NCBI GenBank assembly: GCA_006176705.1
Contig: QRFJ01004931.1
Location: 1-64,000 of the forward strand
Length of the DNA: 64,000 nt
Direction: 5' to 3'
Source of the DNA: Cocos nucifera
Taxonomy: Eukaryota > Streptophyta > Magnoliopsida > Arecales > Arecaceae
The position numbers and the translations under genes are program-made. The notes under the pieces were generated by a model. The model ran no database searches. It worked only from the letters and a program-made list of their open reading frames with translations, and was not told the origin of the DNA. Below, in pieces: positions 36,725 to 49,330 of the stretch (the stretch's first letter is position 1; each line of letters begins with the position of its first letter).

Positions 36725-37259
36725 GAAATTTTCTAATTTTTTCAAAATATTAAAGAATTTACATATTAATATTCCTTTTGTAGATGCTATCACTCAAATG
36801 CCCAGGTATGCCAAGTTTCTCAAAGAAATCCTAACAAATAAGAAAAAGCTGAAGGAGCATGAGAGAATAAATTTGAATGAAGAATGCTCAGCAATACTTC
36901 AAAATAAATTACCACAGAAGCTAAAAGATCCAGGGAGTTTTACTATCCCTTGCATTATTGGTGATTGTAGTTTTGATAAAGTTTTATGTGATTTAGGAGC
37001 AAGTATTAATCTCATACCTTTTTCTATTTTTAGGAAGCTGGGTCTAGGAGAACCAAAGCCTACCACTATTACTCTTCAATTAGCCAACAGATCCATCAAA
37101 TATCCAAGAGGTATAGTGGAGGATGTCTTGGTAAAGGTAAACAAGTTTATTTTTTCTATTGATTTTATTATTCTTGATATGAAAGAAGATTATGATGTAC
37201 CCCTTATTTTAGGGAGACCCTTTTTAGCTACTGGAAGAGCTTTAATAGATGTTCAATAA
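36627..37259 (+). pseudogene. Athila aspartic protease, open frame
   Basis: A 210-codon frame overlapping the end of gag. It has the Athila/gypsy protease pattern: IGDCSFDKVLCDLGASINLI at about 36960-37015, with DLGAS as the active-site block, and VPLILGRPFLATGRALIDV at the end. The usual active triad is D-T/S-G; here it is D-L-G, which is common in Athila copies. A stop follows GRALIDVQ, but recognisable downstream sequence continues to about 37550, where RT should begin and does not. Confidence 0.8.
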
Positions 37260-38586
37260 GAAAAATTAATTCTTAGAATCCAAGATGAATAAGTTACTTT
37301 TAATGTTTTCAAAGATACTAAACATCCTGATGATAATCAAACTTGTTTTCTAATTGATATTATTGATAATTCAGTATGTGAGAATTCTATAGAAAATAGG
37401 TTTGAGACTATGAAAGCTTGCAATGTTCAATTGAAAGAGGGCTCGACCAAAAATGAAAGTATTCCAATTGAAGTGGCACTGGATTGATTCAACTTAGAAC
37501 TTAAAGAAAGTCAAGTTGAAGACTATAAATCAGAACTACTAGATAGGTTGTTTCTTTTCTTTTTAGTTTTGATCATTTTTCTTTTCTTTTATTTTTTAGT
37601 AATTTATTATTGCTCTTTTACTGCTTTGGTATGTATTTTCAATTTCACAGAAAAAATCAATGAGAGCTCAAGCAAAATTTCAAAGCTCCAAAGAACCTGA
37701 CTGAACCAAATCAGGTGTATTCCTTCCTATCCTTTATTGCACCCTTTATTTTTCTTTCTCCTTTAAGACAATGTAGAATAAATTAGGAAAAAAAAATCAT
37801 GTATCAAGAAGAAAATCTTGAGCAAGATAGACTGGACAAGTGATAAAAGATAGAATTATTTGCTAATGAATGTAACAAGTTAAAGAAGTAGATTAGTTGG
37901 TCAACTTTTAGCAGCCTACTTAGGTCATTAAAAGACTATTAGCACTTCTAATTGCACATGCACACTAACAAGGATAAAGTAGGTATTGATTATAAGGCCA
38001 ACTGAGGATTCAATTATCACTAAAAATTGATAATTAATATACATTCTAATCAAAGAAACTTGAATTTAAGGAAAGAGCTACCTGCCTAAAAGTAAAGTGC
38101 AAAAGATAGAGTATATGTGGATTGCCCAAAGCCTAGTAACTAGATCTCTGCACCTAGGTCAAGTGTGAAAATTCATGTAAAACGGTGAAGGGAAGGCCAG
38201 GATGCTCAGCACAACAACAAAAAAAAAAAAAAAGAAAAGGGCAGTGTGAAAGCTACCTTAATTCATGAGTATAAAATTGAGAATGTATAGAAAATTGATC
38301 AAAATAGATGATAAGAGAGGATACTTTTGTTCTTTTAATTTAACACTAAAATGCTAAAGTTAGTCATCATGAACATAAGTGCTATAGATCTTTGATGTAC
38401 TCTAAGAATGTTTTTAATCATATTGACTAAAAAATTTGCTTCTGAAGCTCACTGCTTAATTAGCAGTATTTTCTAAACTTTTTGATCTTTAGTCTTAGAT
38501 TTTATCTTTTTGATGGATAATCTTATTGAAACATGGTATTAAATAAAACATTGCTAAGAGACTAGCAATGACTAAGTTAGGGGGTG
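37260..38586 (+). other. Athila element 3' region without pol
   Basis: The first ~290 bp are remains of the protease-RT linker with stops. The rest is AT-rich, with no RT, RNase H, integrase or env-like coding that I can see. It has a poly-A tract at about 38213-38235. The polypurine tract TTAGGGGGTG lies directly before the 3' LTR (38577-38586). Confidence 0.75.
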
Positions 38587-40427
38587 TGATAAGTGGTAAA
38601 AATATACTAATAAAAGTATTAAATTATAAGATAAATTAATCTATTTTTTTAAAAAATTGATACTTTTATTAATCTTTTGTAGGAAAGAAGGCTACCAATA
38701 TGAAGATCTTATTTTTTTGATTCAGATGAAATAAATTTCAGATAAAATGGACTTCAAACGAGCCCGAAATTGAATTTCAAAAAAAAAACACAGTTCGGTT
38801 CAAACCGGTTCAGAAAAATTGGCTTAGCAAACCGCCCGATCCGACCGCACCCAGCAAACCAACCCGCTGATGCAATGCTGACGCCAAGCTGATGTCAGCA
38901 TTTTTTGTGGTGCACGGTGAACCTTTGGGAGGGCATTTCGGGAATTTCACATGGAGAAGTGCACTCTGATTAGCTGAAGAATGCGACGGTCCATGCAACA
39001 CCGGGCTCACACATGATCTACAAAAGGTAATTTGAAAATTCTATCAAATCCGATAGGCTCCTTTCATTGAGATTTGATCGGATGGTCGAAACGCATGCGC
39101 TAACGAACGGTAGATGGAGCTCCCGATCGAGATCCAATGGTTGAGATTCATCCTGACTTTAAACTAAAGATCAGAAGCTTTCCTGTGTACGATCTGATTG
39201 CCCAGATTTGATCTTCAAGGCTGATCTGATGATCCAAATGAATTCCAACTTGATTTGAGATTTCAAAATGATTTTTGAGTAATTTTTGGACTATTTGATC
39301 AACATCCAACGGTTAGAATTAATCCATGATTCTTTTTGAGTTGTTTTGAGAGTTTTAAACCTAATTTTCAATAGGATTTCGATGGAAAATCCACCTCTCA
39401 GCCTATAAAAAGGTCTGTTGTCGAAGAAAAAAAAAAGAGAGGGAAGACAGTAAAAAAGAAAAAGAAAAAGAAGAGAAAGAGAGGAAAGAGGTAGAAAGAG
39501 AAGAGAGATTTTTGAGAGAAAAGGAAGGGTTTTTAATTTTTTTCTTCTTCCAACAATCAGAACATTGATCAAGGAGCTTCTTTTCTTCTTCACCAAGTTC
39601 TCCACACCAAGAGTGATGGACAATCAATTTCAGCAATCAAACAGTCTAATTTTTTTATGCTTTTTATTTTATTTACTATTTTTTAACTTGTTATCATGAA
39701 CTAAATTTTCTTTTACTAAGGCTAAGCTGTAGCCACTCTTTTGATGCAATATTCCGTATGATTTATTTTTAATTTTAAATTTTATTCATGAGGAGTATAT
39801 AAATCTAATCTTAATGCTTTTAGATTACTGGCCATCTTCTAATTGATCAGATGAACATAGATGTTACGGACCAAGTACATCTATGTAATTGCTTCTTGAT
39901 TATATACCTTGTATTATAAATCAAATTAGAATTCTTATGCATGCAGGAATTTTGGTGCACTTTGAACGCAACGTATTTTAATTAGAGGATTTCACAAAAT
40001 TTAATGCATTAATATTTATTTAAATTACACCTGGACCAAAGGATAATTAATAAATATTGATAGTTTTGCTACTCCTGGACCAAAGGATAGTGAATAAACT
40101 AGGAAACTCCACCATCACAAGAAATAAAATTAATCTAGTAACCTAAATATTGTATTAACTGAGTTGGTGAACCGATTGTCTTAGCAATACATTGCTCTTA
40201 AGTTTAAAACCCTAATAATTATACTCTCTCTATTTCCTTAAAATTTTTAATTATTTCTTTATTTTGTTCTTCAATTTCTTATTCTCATAAATCGGTCTTC
40301 TAAATAAAGCATAGGAAAGAGCTTTTCAGTACTTATTTTTCAATTCTCTAGGGACGATACTCTACTCATTTACTTTATTACTTGATCGACTGGTGCACTT
40401 GCCATAGCTATAGATTAGCACGCATCA
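38587..40427 (+). repeat. Athila element 3' LTR
   Basis: Second LTR, TGATAAGTGG to CGCATCA, 1841 bp. TATA box at 39404-39413 and purine tract at about 39420-39535. The right target duplication AGAGT follows. Confidence 0.92.
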
Positions 40428-40432
40428 AGAGT

Positions 40433-41290
40433 ATCGGCCTACGCTCAGTCCATATCTCATATAAAATTTTTGTGATAGACTTGCTCAGAATATTGTTCAA
40501 AACAAAGCAAGCAGTCTCAAGTGCATACCCCCAGAACAAAATTGACAGACTTGCAAACTCCATCATGGATCGAACCATGTCTAATGGGGTTCAATTCCTC
40601 CTTTTAGATAAACCATTATGTTGTGGTATTTCAGGATGGATTTGTTGTGAGAGAATTCTATTCTCTCCTAGATATGTCAAAAACTCATTGGAAAGGTATT
40701 CACCTCCTCGATCAGATCGAAGAGTTTTAATACTTTTTTCAAGTTATTTTTTTACCTCATTTTGATATCATTTGAATATTTCAAACGAATCAAATTTACT
40801 CTTCATAAGATAGACGTACCCATACCTTGATAGATTGTCAGTAAATATAATGAAGTAGTAATACCCACCTCTAGCACATGTGTTCATTGGTCCACATACT
40901 TCAGTATGTGCTAGACCTAAAAGCTCAGAGGCCCATTCAACTTTTCCAGTAAATGATGATTTTATCATCTTACCAAGAAGGCAGGACTCACAGGTATTCA
41001 ATGATTCACAATCATGGATGTCAAGGATATGCCCCTTGACTAACCTATTGATCTTGTTCTTATTTATATGATCGAGCCTACAGTGCCAAAGATAAGCATC
41101 AGTGATATTATCTAGTTTTGATCATTTATTTGATGTATACATTACATTAATAGACTGTGATAAAATATAAATATCATTTTTTAATTATTTTTATATTACT
41201 GTAATACCATTCATAATGATATCATAATAATTTTTTTTTATTGATAAACAATAACCATCTTGAGCCAATAGCCCAACAAATATTATGTTC
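40433..41290 (-). pseudogene. C1 integrase, N-terminal and core part, broken
   Basis: Resumes C1 after the Athila insertion. The frame 40768-41001 reads CESCLLGKMIKSSFTGK, then LAHTEVCGPMNTCARGG and FTDNLSRYGYVYLM. The first catalytic Asp of the HTDVCGP block has become Glu (HTEVCGP), and FTDN replaces FTDD. The core with the later Asp and Glu lies at about 40440-40765 in shifted frames. It aligns with 48360-49240 of C2. Confidence 0.8.
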
Positions 41291-41720
41291 ATCATAAAGA
41301 TGGACAATAGTGATAGTCACTTAAAATAATATTTTTATTTTTGAAAAATAGCTTAAGAGTTTCTAATTCTAGAACTAAAACTTTACTTTCATCTCCAACA
41401 TTAAGGAATCTATCACTATTCTCAAACTTTCTAATAATTTGAAGTCCATGCAATAATTGCATATATGAATCCGACTTCCAGTATCTAATACCCAGGTAGA
41501 TGTATCACATACAGAAAAATTGTAAGGTATTATTATATAACAATCTTGACCAGCAACCACTTACTGAGTTTTCCTACTCAACCTATTTGGGTCAACAGGA
41601 TAATTTCTCTTTGGGTCTGCCTGATTAGGGTCAACACTAGACTCCTCATTTTTAGGTCCTAAATGCTTACCACTGTCCAACAATGAACGGAGCGGACTTA
41701 CTATAGCCATTCTATTTATC
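41291..41720 (-). pseudogene. C1 protease with short N-terminal peptide and no gag
   Basis: The frame 41375-41560 has the aspartic protease active site STWVLDTGSRIHICN, with DTGS at about 41474-41485. Reading back on the minus strand, the same frame continues, with one stop, to an ATG near 41709 giving MAIVSPLRSLLDSGKHLG. About 75 residues precede the protease site, with no gag matrix, capsid or CCHC knuckle. C2 is organised in the same way, so the loss of gag predates both insertions. Confidence 0.75.
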
Positions 41721-42349
41721 TAAAAGAAAAATATGAAATCTTATTAGCACCTGAATTAATTAATCCTCAAGACTTGGACTTTAGTCTAAAGGTTCTCCTA
41801 CTATTTTTAACAAATTGATAGCTTCTACCTCCAATTCGGAGAATTACACTAACTCCTTAGTGGATACTGAAATATACATAGACTACGGACAGGCCTGAGG
41901 AAAGCTCTGGCTAACCCGTGTGCATCTACAGGTAGGTTCATAATTGATTATTTCTCTAAATAATTTATAGTATTTAGATTTTGCCCTAGAAGCTAATTCA
42001 GTAGGCTATGGCCTCCACTAAAAAGGTCTGGTTAGGTCCAACCATTAACATGATTGACTTCATTGCATCAAACCAATGATAATCAAGCCCGAGAAAAGCT
42101 CTGGTTAACCTGATCACTATTAAAAGAGTGTGACCTAATCATCATATGATAGATAATAATTTCAATATCCAAATGAACACTAGGTGTAAGGCACCTCCAC
42201 TGTCCACACAAAAAATTGGACTCATTACTATTCATCTTAATAGGAGGCTATGACTCGGTTATCTCCATAACTTAGTCATTTTAAGGACCTAATAATTTAG
42301 AGAATTTAGGTTACTGATGATTTAAGGAAAGAATGGATATGGACCAAAT

Positions 42350-42428
42350 TTCTTCCACTGACTTCATCAAGTCAAGTCCTCCCACTAACTTCACTAAGTC
42401 AAGTCCTCCCACTAATTTCACCAAGTCA
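42350..42428 (-). repeat. 27-bp tandem repeat in the C1 leader
   Basis: Three units of the type CCACTAACTTCACTAAGTCA plus TCCTC. C2 has two units at about 50310-50365. It marks a length-variable spot in the leader. Confidence 0.75.
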
Positions 42429-43327
42429 ATAGGTTAGGACTAGGATCAATTTAGGTCCATGGGCACCTAATTCAATCTTACTGATTGAAATCAGTCAAAT
42501 TGATTCCTAATGATATGGGTCAGTTCGAATCACCAAGTGATCTAATCAAATCCCAATCGACCATATCGGTCAGGTAAGTGAGATCAATGGAAGGGATATG
42601 CATTAACTCATCAAAGATCAAATCAATGCAAGTAGCTCCTAATTAAAAACCACTGGTCTAGACTGCCAAACTTACCTTAGACACCAATCGATTAACTAGG
42701 TTTAATCTGATCAACCATGCAATTTCGAGCTTAACCGCATAGCTATGAATCAAGTCCACCTTAGTCTAGTTAAGGACATGGACTTGTCCAACTATAACTA
42801 TTGAAGTTGATTCTAGAGTGTGTCCTCGACCTAATCTAATTCAACACTTAGTTAGATTTAATCAATTACTCTAGATTAATCCATTCTTTAATTAATCTTA
42901 GGTCTAACACAATTAATAGACCTAATTCATCTAACCCTTTAACCCACAGTCTTATGATTATATCTTAGAATCTTTAATTCATAATTCTAGATTCAATAAA
43001 CAATAATTAATTCTTTTAATTAATTTTTGGGCTCATGGGTTGGGGTTCAGCATTTGAAAATAATTTTTAAATTTTAAAAGATTTTAATTTTCTATTTTCT
43101 AAATGGGTCGACTCGTTTCAGAAGTGGGTCGGCTCATTTCTCAAACAGCAACCTATTGCTAGTTTTAAAATAGAAAATAAAACATACTAAAAATTAAACC
43201 ATGAATTATCTTTTAGATCTAATTTAAATACATTCATGTTTAACTTTCTAATTAAAGTAATTTTAATCATAAAAATTCTTTCACTATTCATCTTAATAAA
43301 TGAGTTCACGGTGGCACCCCTACCACC

Positions 43328-43384
43328 ATAAGGGATCCCCACTGAAAGAGAGGAGATCGCCTTTAAACCATACTAGTCCCTTAT
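43328..43384 (-). promoter_or_regulatory. Leader hairpin, Copia-C
   Basis: The arms ATAAGGGA (43328-43335) and TCCCTTAT (43377-43384) pair perfectly. The loop shares CCCCA, AGAGAGG and CCTTTAAACC with the Copia-A hairpin at 5995-6057, but three paired positions have changed on both arms. It lies about 120 bp downstream of the primer site on the sense strand. Confidence 0.5.
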
Positions 43385-43503
43385 AACCAGATGGCTTGGT
43401 GGCTCATTCATCCTCAATTACTAAGCTATCTGGATCTGACATATCATATATGTAAGCATTTAAATTTTTTAATTAACATATTAGAAGATGTCAAGAAACC
43501 CTT

Positions 43504-43515
43504 GCTCTGATACCA
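43504..43515 (-). other. C1 primer binding site
   Basis: The minus strand reads TGGTATCAGAGC, complementary to the initiator methionine tRNA end. It is next to the LTR start at 43517. Confidence 0.9.
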
Positions 43516-43516
43516 C

Positions 43517-46348
43517 TATAGGGAATTGAGTAGGATTTATAGCATGCAATTCGAAACTTTTTTAAATATTTATAGTAGTGGAAGCTAAAATTAATCAAAT
43601 ATTAATTCTACATCATGCATTGATCATATCAATTATCCTACTCAGGATCTAGACATGCTAATATATAATTTAAAATTTAAATACGATCGATTAGCAAATC
43701 GCATTTACTAATCGATTCGAGTTTAGAACTCGATACCTGTGTGCGGATAGCTGATCTCTATGATTTGAATCTACCAAAATAAGCTTCTAATATTGTGCAA
43801 TAGCTACACACTTGTCTGGCCTCCATGGTTGGTCCACACGGAGCTCCTGATCTTGATCAACTCCATTGGAGTGCTAGCTCCTCACCGAGGCTTTCAATGA
43901 TTGATCACGATCAATCCAATCGATCACCTTCTTTCTGATCTTTTGAATACTCTAAAAAATTATAACTTACTTTTCAGAGGATGGTGAGATGGCATTTCAA
44001 ATTTGGTGGTGATCTAATGCTCACAGCCCTCGATCATTCCACCCAAACCTAGAGTCCCAACTCTAGGGTTTTGCACTCATCAAAAACCCTGATGCCCGAA
44101 AACTCTCTCACACCCTCTCTCTTTGGAATTTTCTCATGAAATAAATTTCCATGGGAGAAGGACACTCCTCTCTACCAACACCTACTATTAAAAATATATG
44201 AATGGGCATCCAAAGGGAAACAAAAAAAGAAAAGCACAAGAGAAGAAATCTAATGAAGGAAACCCCTGTTTGACTTTTCCACCCCAGATAGATGCACCCC
44301 ACTCTAATTTTCTCTCACTAAGAAACCTTCCCATGCCCTCTCTAATCCTTCACGTAAACCCTTGCATGTCCATCTGAAAACACTTTTAAATTGGTGACAA
44401 CCAAGGGGAATTCCATGTGGGTTGAGAAAAGAAGAGGGAGGTTAGGATGTTTGAACCGTTCACTTGATTTCAAAAATCAAGTGAGCTCTTATCCTTATCC
44501 AACGCCCCCTCCCAGGAGTTTAACATGAAGAAGTACTCTCCTTCTACATGTGCACATTCTGGTTTCCCCTAAAAAAAAATATGACAAAAGAAAAGGGAGG
44601 CGTAGAGATAAGGATGAGAGGGATGATTGGTTTCAAACAAATCAAGTTCAATTCAAAATTCAACTTGCTTTGAATTGGTCCAACCCTTGGACCAAGTCAA
44701 AGGTAGATGAGAAGGGGCATAGATATCCTCTCTTCTGCATGAAAAAAACTTACGTAGAAAATAGATAGGGCATGGGTCAAGGTGGAAAAGTCAAATATGG
44801 TGGGCGCTAGGGAGAATTTAAATTCAAATCTCATTTAACTTGGTCCAAATTGGTTTCAACCAAACTAATTAATTTAAACCAATTAAACCAGGTTAAACTC
44901 AACCAAATTTGGCTTAATCCAATCTAATTAATTCCTAATTAAATTAGAAATTAGTTAGATCTAGCTCTTGATCAAATCAAGATCAAATCTCTCATAGCGA
45001 TTAGGTCAATTCATGACTTGATCGAGTCAAATCCAATCAAATCCAATTCGATCGGACTTGATTGAATCTTCATCGCTCAATCAATTGAGCTAATCAACAA
45101 TCAAATTACTAATTAATCTTTTCAAAAATATAGAATCTCAATCAGATGGATGTCTGGGCAACAAAGTTCCGTCAACATGAAACTCATGAAGAGTCCCAAT
45201 CCAGTGGGACTCTTGATCCTAGTGTCACAAATGAATAAAACTCGTGATCATAGAGTCCCAAACCAGTGGGACTCTTGATCAAAGATTCTCAGATAAGTAG
45301 GACTCTAAGTCCCAATCCAGTGAAACTCATAAAGATAGATTCTCAGTCTAGTGGGACTCCTGATCATAGAGTCCCAGTCTAGTGGGACTCCTAGTCAAAG
45401 AGTCCTAGACTATTGGGACTCTTGATCAGCCATCAGATCAGGTAGGAACTCTTATTGTGTGTGACCCCATAGGTTCGAATCCTAGGCTGATAGCATAAGA
45501 ACTGATTTTCTATACCAATCGATATAACCATCTAGCAATGGTATCCAACGTCTGGATATGTCAAAAAGTTGCAATACAACAATAACGAACCTATGGCATA
45601 TGGTTATTGTATAATTCATCCTCTTGATCTTGATGCTCAAAGGATGATCTAGGCTTTACTACCAATCCTAAAATTCATCCACAGTATATTTGAAAATTCA
45701 GTGTCCATCACATGGACCATCCCAATCGAGGGTTTGCTAAATTGAAATATAGTGATGCACTTACTCCAACACTTGAAGGGGTCAATCCCATCTTGACTCA
45801 TGCACCGACTTCACAAGTACTTGACTGCACCCAGTAGCCTTCTGTTATTAAATTAAAAATTTAGGTAGTCTGGTACCTCAGTATAGTGAGTTGCTTGCAA
45901 GTCACTGTGGTGATCTCAGGTCTAAGAGACACTCATACCTATATCCTTTATGAGCAACTCTTGACAGTAGAGAGCTCCACAGTTGGGTCACGTTCAGTAA
46001 AATATATCCCTACACTTTACCTACATGCCATAATAGTATCTCCATACTTCTTGGTTAAGAGGATAACCAATACTTATGGCACACAAAAACTTACACTTGA
46101 TACGTTGTCGTTCTGGATAACAATGAATCATTTGGCCACGAACACGTTTAAGGACTAAATAATAAAACCTCCTTTGTCGAGTCTAAATAGTCCTAAGAAC
46201 TTCATCACATGAGAGTTCATTACAGAAAAATATACAAAGTGATGAAAAATCAAAATAATAATTTTATTTTTTAATAATTTAAGTATAATTATATTTAGCT
46301 CAACCATCTACAATCTAGATGATTGACTTTATGATACATTTTTCAACA
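43517..46348 (-). repeat. C1 5' LTR
   Basis: 2832 bp, the same length as its partner. It starts TATAGGGAATT, a changed form of TGTAGGGAATC, and ends TTTCAACA. The 31-bp hairpin array is present at 45122-45427. The target duplication CAATC follows at 46349-46353. Confidence 0.9.
45122..45427 (-). repeat. 31-bp hairpin array in the C1 5' LTR
   Basis: Same order of about ten units as in the 3' LTR, including the two shortened units, so the array existed before C1 inserted. Several arms are better conserved here (GAGTCCCA with TGGGACTC). Confidence 0.8.
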
Positions 46349-46353
46349 CAATC

Positions 46354-46386
46354 TAGATGATTGACTTTAGGATATATTTTGTAACA
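46354..46386 (-). repeat. C2 3' LTR, piece 3 of 3
   Basis: The last 33 bp of the C2 LTR (plus-strand order), resuming after the C1 target duplication and ending GTAACA. The sense start is therefore TGTTAC. Confidence 0.85.
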
Positions 46387-46860
46387 CCTCCTACTTAGAC
46401 TAAAGCCACTCAGAACAATATCGCATACCCATCTTCCATTTGTGATTATCAAACTCTTTGATTTTGAGAGCTATAGTAAATGGGTCGGCCATGTTCTCCT
46501 TTCCATCGATCTTTTGAAGCTCAATGTCACCTTGCTCTATGATTTCTCGTACAATACGGTAGTGATGTAGAATGTGTTTGGTGCACTGATATGCCTTTGG
46601 CTCCTTCGCTTGAGCTTTGGCTCCAGTGCCATCACAATAAAGTAGAATCGGATCATCGAAGGAGGGTGCCACTTCTAGCTCGTTGATGAACTTTCGTGGC
46701 CACATAGCTTTCTTTGCAGCATCAGATGCCACAACATACTCCATCTCACATACAGAATCGACCACAGTGTGCTACTTGGAACTCTTTTAGAAGATTGCTC
46801 CTCTGTTTAGGGTAAACACATAACCTAACACACTCTTGTTATCATCATGATCTGACTAAA
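46387..46860 (-). pseudogene. C2 RNase H domain, broken
   Basis: The frame 46400-46765 has CEMEYVVASDAAKKAMW, LLYCDGTGA and a KENMADPF motif, and ends in EWL just before the polypurine tract (minus strand CTAAGTAGGAGG, 46387-46398). The first acidic block (YTDSNF type) lies at about 46840-46860 in a frame with stops. It is collinear with C1 31302-31806. Confidence 0.8.
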
Positions 46861-48150
46861 AATTAAAATTAGTATATCCCACAAGTTTCAAGTCAGTATC
46901 TCCATAGATGAGCCACTGGTCCTTAGTATTTCTTAAATACTTCAGGATTGTCTTCACAACCTTCCAATGATCTTACCTAGATCAGACTAGTATCTGCTCA
47001 CTATCCCTAATGAGTATACCACGTTTGGTCTCGTACATATCATGGCGTACATAATAGAACCCACTACCAAAATATATGGTATTCTACTCATACACTCTCT
47101 CTTGAGGAGTTTTCGGATAATTCCTTTTCGAAAGAAAAATTTCATGGCCTATCGTGAGACAGCCCTTCTTAGAATTCTCCATGTTAAACCTCTTCAGCAT
47201 GGTATCAATGTACATAGACTGGAACAATCTAAGCAATCTTTTAGATCTATCCCTATAGATCTTCATCCCTAGGATGTACGAACCTTCTCCCAAGTCCTTC
47301 ATTGAGAATTAAGATGACAACCAAATCTTTAATCCCTATAATGCTGGGGTGTCATTCTCGATTAAGAGAATATCATCCACATACAGTACAAGAAATACAA
47401 CTATAGAATCATCAGCCCATTTATATACATAGGGTTCTTCTAAATTCTTAATGAAGTCATACGTTCTGATTATCTTATCAAAATGCATGTTCCAACTCCG
47501 AGATGCCTACTTCAATCCATAGATAGATCTCAGAAGCTTGCACACCTTGGACTCATCTGTGGATGTGAATCCCTCAGGTTGTATCATATATATCTCTTCA
47601 TCCAGCTCTCCATTAGAAAAAGCTATCTTCATATCCATTTGCTAGATCTCATAGTCAGGTATGCTACTATTGCAAGCATAATCCAAATGAACTTGAGCAT
47701 TGCCATTGAAGAAAATATCTCATCATAGTCAATACCATAACACTGACGATATCCCTTGGCAACCAGATGGGCCTTATAGATCTCCACCTTTCCATCTATG
47801 CCCCTTTTTCTTTTGAAAATCCACTTACACCCAATCGATTTTATCCCTTCAGGTAGATCAACTAGTGTCCATATACTATTGACCTTCATGGACTCCATTT
47901 CAGACTTCATGGCCTCTAGCCACTTATCGGAGCCAAGCCTCTGCATGGAATCCATGTAGGTGATTGGATCCTCATCATTCTCATCGAGTTTAATAGGATC
48001 ACCATCTCGAACCAAGAAACCACAATATCTATTTGGTTGAAGGGGTACTTTACTAGATCTCCTCAAGGGTGCCTCTACAATGAGCTCTGAGTTTGATCTT
48101 ATCAAATCTGGTTCTGCAGGTTCACTAGAATATGTCTGTTGTTCTATCTG
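46861..48150 (-). pseudogene. C2 reverse transcriptase, broken
   Basis: The frame 47084-47302 gives MKDLGEGSYILGMKIYRD and the thumb start. The active-site YVDD-type block lies at about 47375-47400. The frame 47629-48342 gives the integrase-RT linker (PLRRSSKVPLQPNRY), then WLEAMKSEMESM, GCKWIFKRKRG and GIDYDEIFSSMAML, which are the RT fingers. Frameshifts separate these parts. Confidence 0.8.
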
Positions 48151-49330
48151 TCGAACTTCAATAAGCTCAATATTAGAGGCAGCTATTCCTTCCATAAGAA
48201 ACTCCTTTTTCAAAAAGACTATCCTATTGCTGACGAACACCTTTTGCTCTTCAGTAAGGTAGAAGTAATATCCCTTAGTTTCCTTAAGGTACCCTATGAA
48301 CAAGTATTTATCGAACCTAGGTTCAAGCTTTTCTAGTTGCAAACATTTTACATAAGCCAGACATCCCCAAACCTTAAGGTGAAAGAGAGTCGGCTTACGA
48401 CCAGTTCATATCTTATGTAGAGTCTTTACAACATACTAGCTTGGAACATTGTTCAAAATAAAATAAGCAATCTCAAGTGCATAATCTTAAAAAAAAATTT
48501 CCAGACTCGCAAACCCCATCATGGATCAAACCATGTCCAACAAGGTCAAATTCCTCCTTTTAGATACACCATTATGCTGTGGTGTTCCAAGAGAGATCTA
48601 TTATGGGAGAATTCTATTCTCTCCTAGATATGTTAAAAACTCGTTGGAAAGGTATTCACCTTTTTGGTTAGATCGAAGAGTTTTAATACTCTTTCGAAGT
48701 TATTTTTCTACCTCATTTCGATATCATTTGAATATTTCAAATGAATCAAATTTACTCTTCATAAGATAGACATACCCATACCTAGATAGGTCATCAGTAA
48801 ATGTAATGAAGTAGTAAAACCCACCTCTAGCATATGTATTCATAGGTCCACATACATCAGTATGTACTAGATCCAGAAGCTCGGTGGCCCATTCACCCTT
48901 TCCAGTAAAAGGTGATTTGGTAATCTTACCAAGAAGGCAAAACTCATAGATAGTCAATGATTCACAATCATCGATGTCAAGGATATGCTTCTTGACTAAT
49001 CTATTGATCCTATTCTTGCTTATATGACCTAGCCGACAGTGCCAAAGATAGGCATCGAAGACATAATCTAGTTTTGAGCATTTATTAGACATGTACATTG
49101 CACTAATAGACTATGATAAAATGTAAATACCATTTCTTAATTATTCGTGCATTACTATAATATCATTTGTATTCATATCATAATATTTTTTTTTTATTGG
49201 TAAACAATAACCATCCAGGGCTAAAAGTCCAACAGATATTATGTTCATCATAAAAGAAGGACAATAGTGAAAGTCACTTAAAATAATATTTTTATTTTTG
49301 AAAAATAGCTCAAGAGTTTCCAATGCTAGG
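48151..49330 (-). pseudogene. C2 integrase, broken
   Basis: The C-terminal domain starts in 47629-48342 (FDKYLFIGYLKETKGYYFYL). The core Asp and Glu blocks lie at about 48380-48720 in shifted frames. The frame 48724-49098 gives the pre-integrase YLWHCRLGHISKNRI, FCLLGKITKSPFTGKGEW and the first catalytic Asp in VHTDVCGPMNTYARGG, then FTDDLSRYGY. This copy keeps HTDVCGP, which C1 has changed. Confidence 0.8.

Larger units (their letters stand above)
33175..40432 (+). mobile_element. Athila-type gag-protease element without RT or integrase
   Basis: Complete plus-strand element 33180-40427 flanked by AGAGT (33175-33179 and 40428-40432), lying in the C1 integrase. LTRs are 33180-34996 (1817 bp) and 38587-40427 (1841 bp). 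The internal 3.6 kb has a tRNA-Asp-type primer site, Athila gag and an aspartic protease. Reverse transcriptase, RNase H, integrase and the env-like frame of full Athila elements are all missing, yet both ends and the duplication are in place. It presumably moved with enzymes from another copy, or lost pol after insertion. Confidence 0.92.
41721..43503 (-). other. C1 untranslated leader
   Basis: About 1.8 kb without coding sequence, collinear with the C2 leader and more loosely with the Copia-A leader. It has a three-unit 27-bp tandem repeat at 42350-42428, a sense-strand AAG/GTAAGT at about 42670-42682, and a hairpin at 43328-43384. Confidence 0.7.
28470..46348 (-). mobile_element. Copia-C element C1, complete with both LTRs and target duplication
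   Basis: Minus-strand element with two 2832 bp LTRs, 28470-31301 and 43517-46348, and CAATC on both sides (28465-28469 and 46349-46353). It lies in the C2 3' LTR. The internal region is 31302-43516 and is split by the Athila element. Removing that leaves 4962 bp coding for RNase H, RT, integrase and protease but no gag. The LTRs differ at many sites, mostly transitions, so the insertion is old. Confidence 0.92.
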
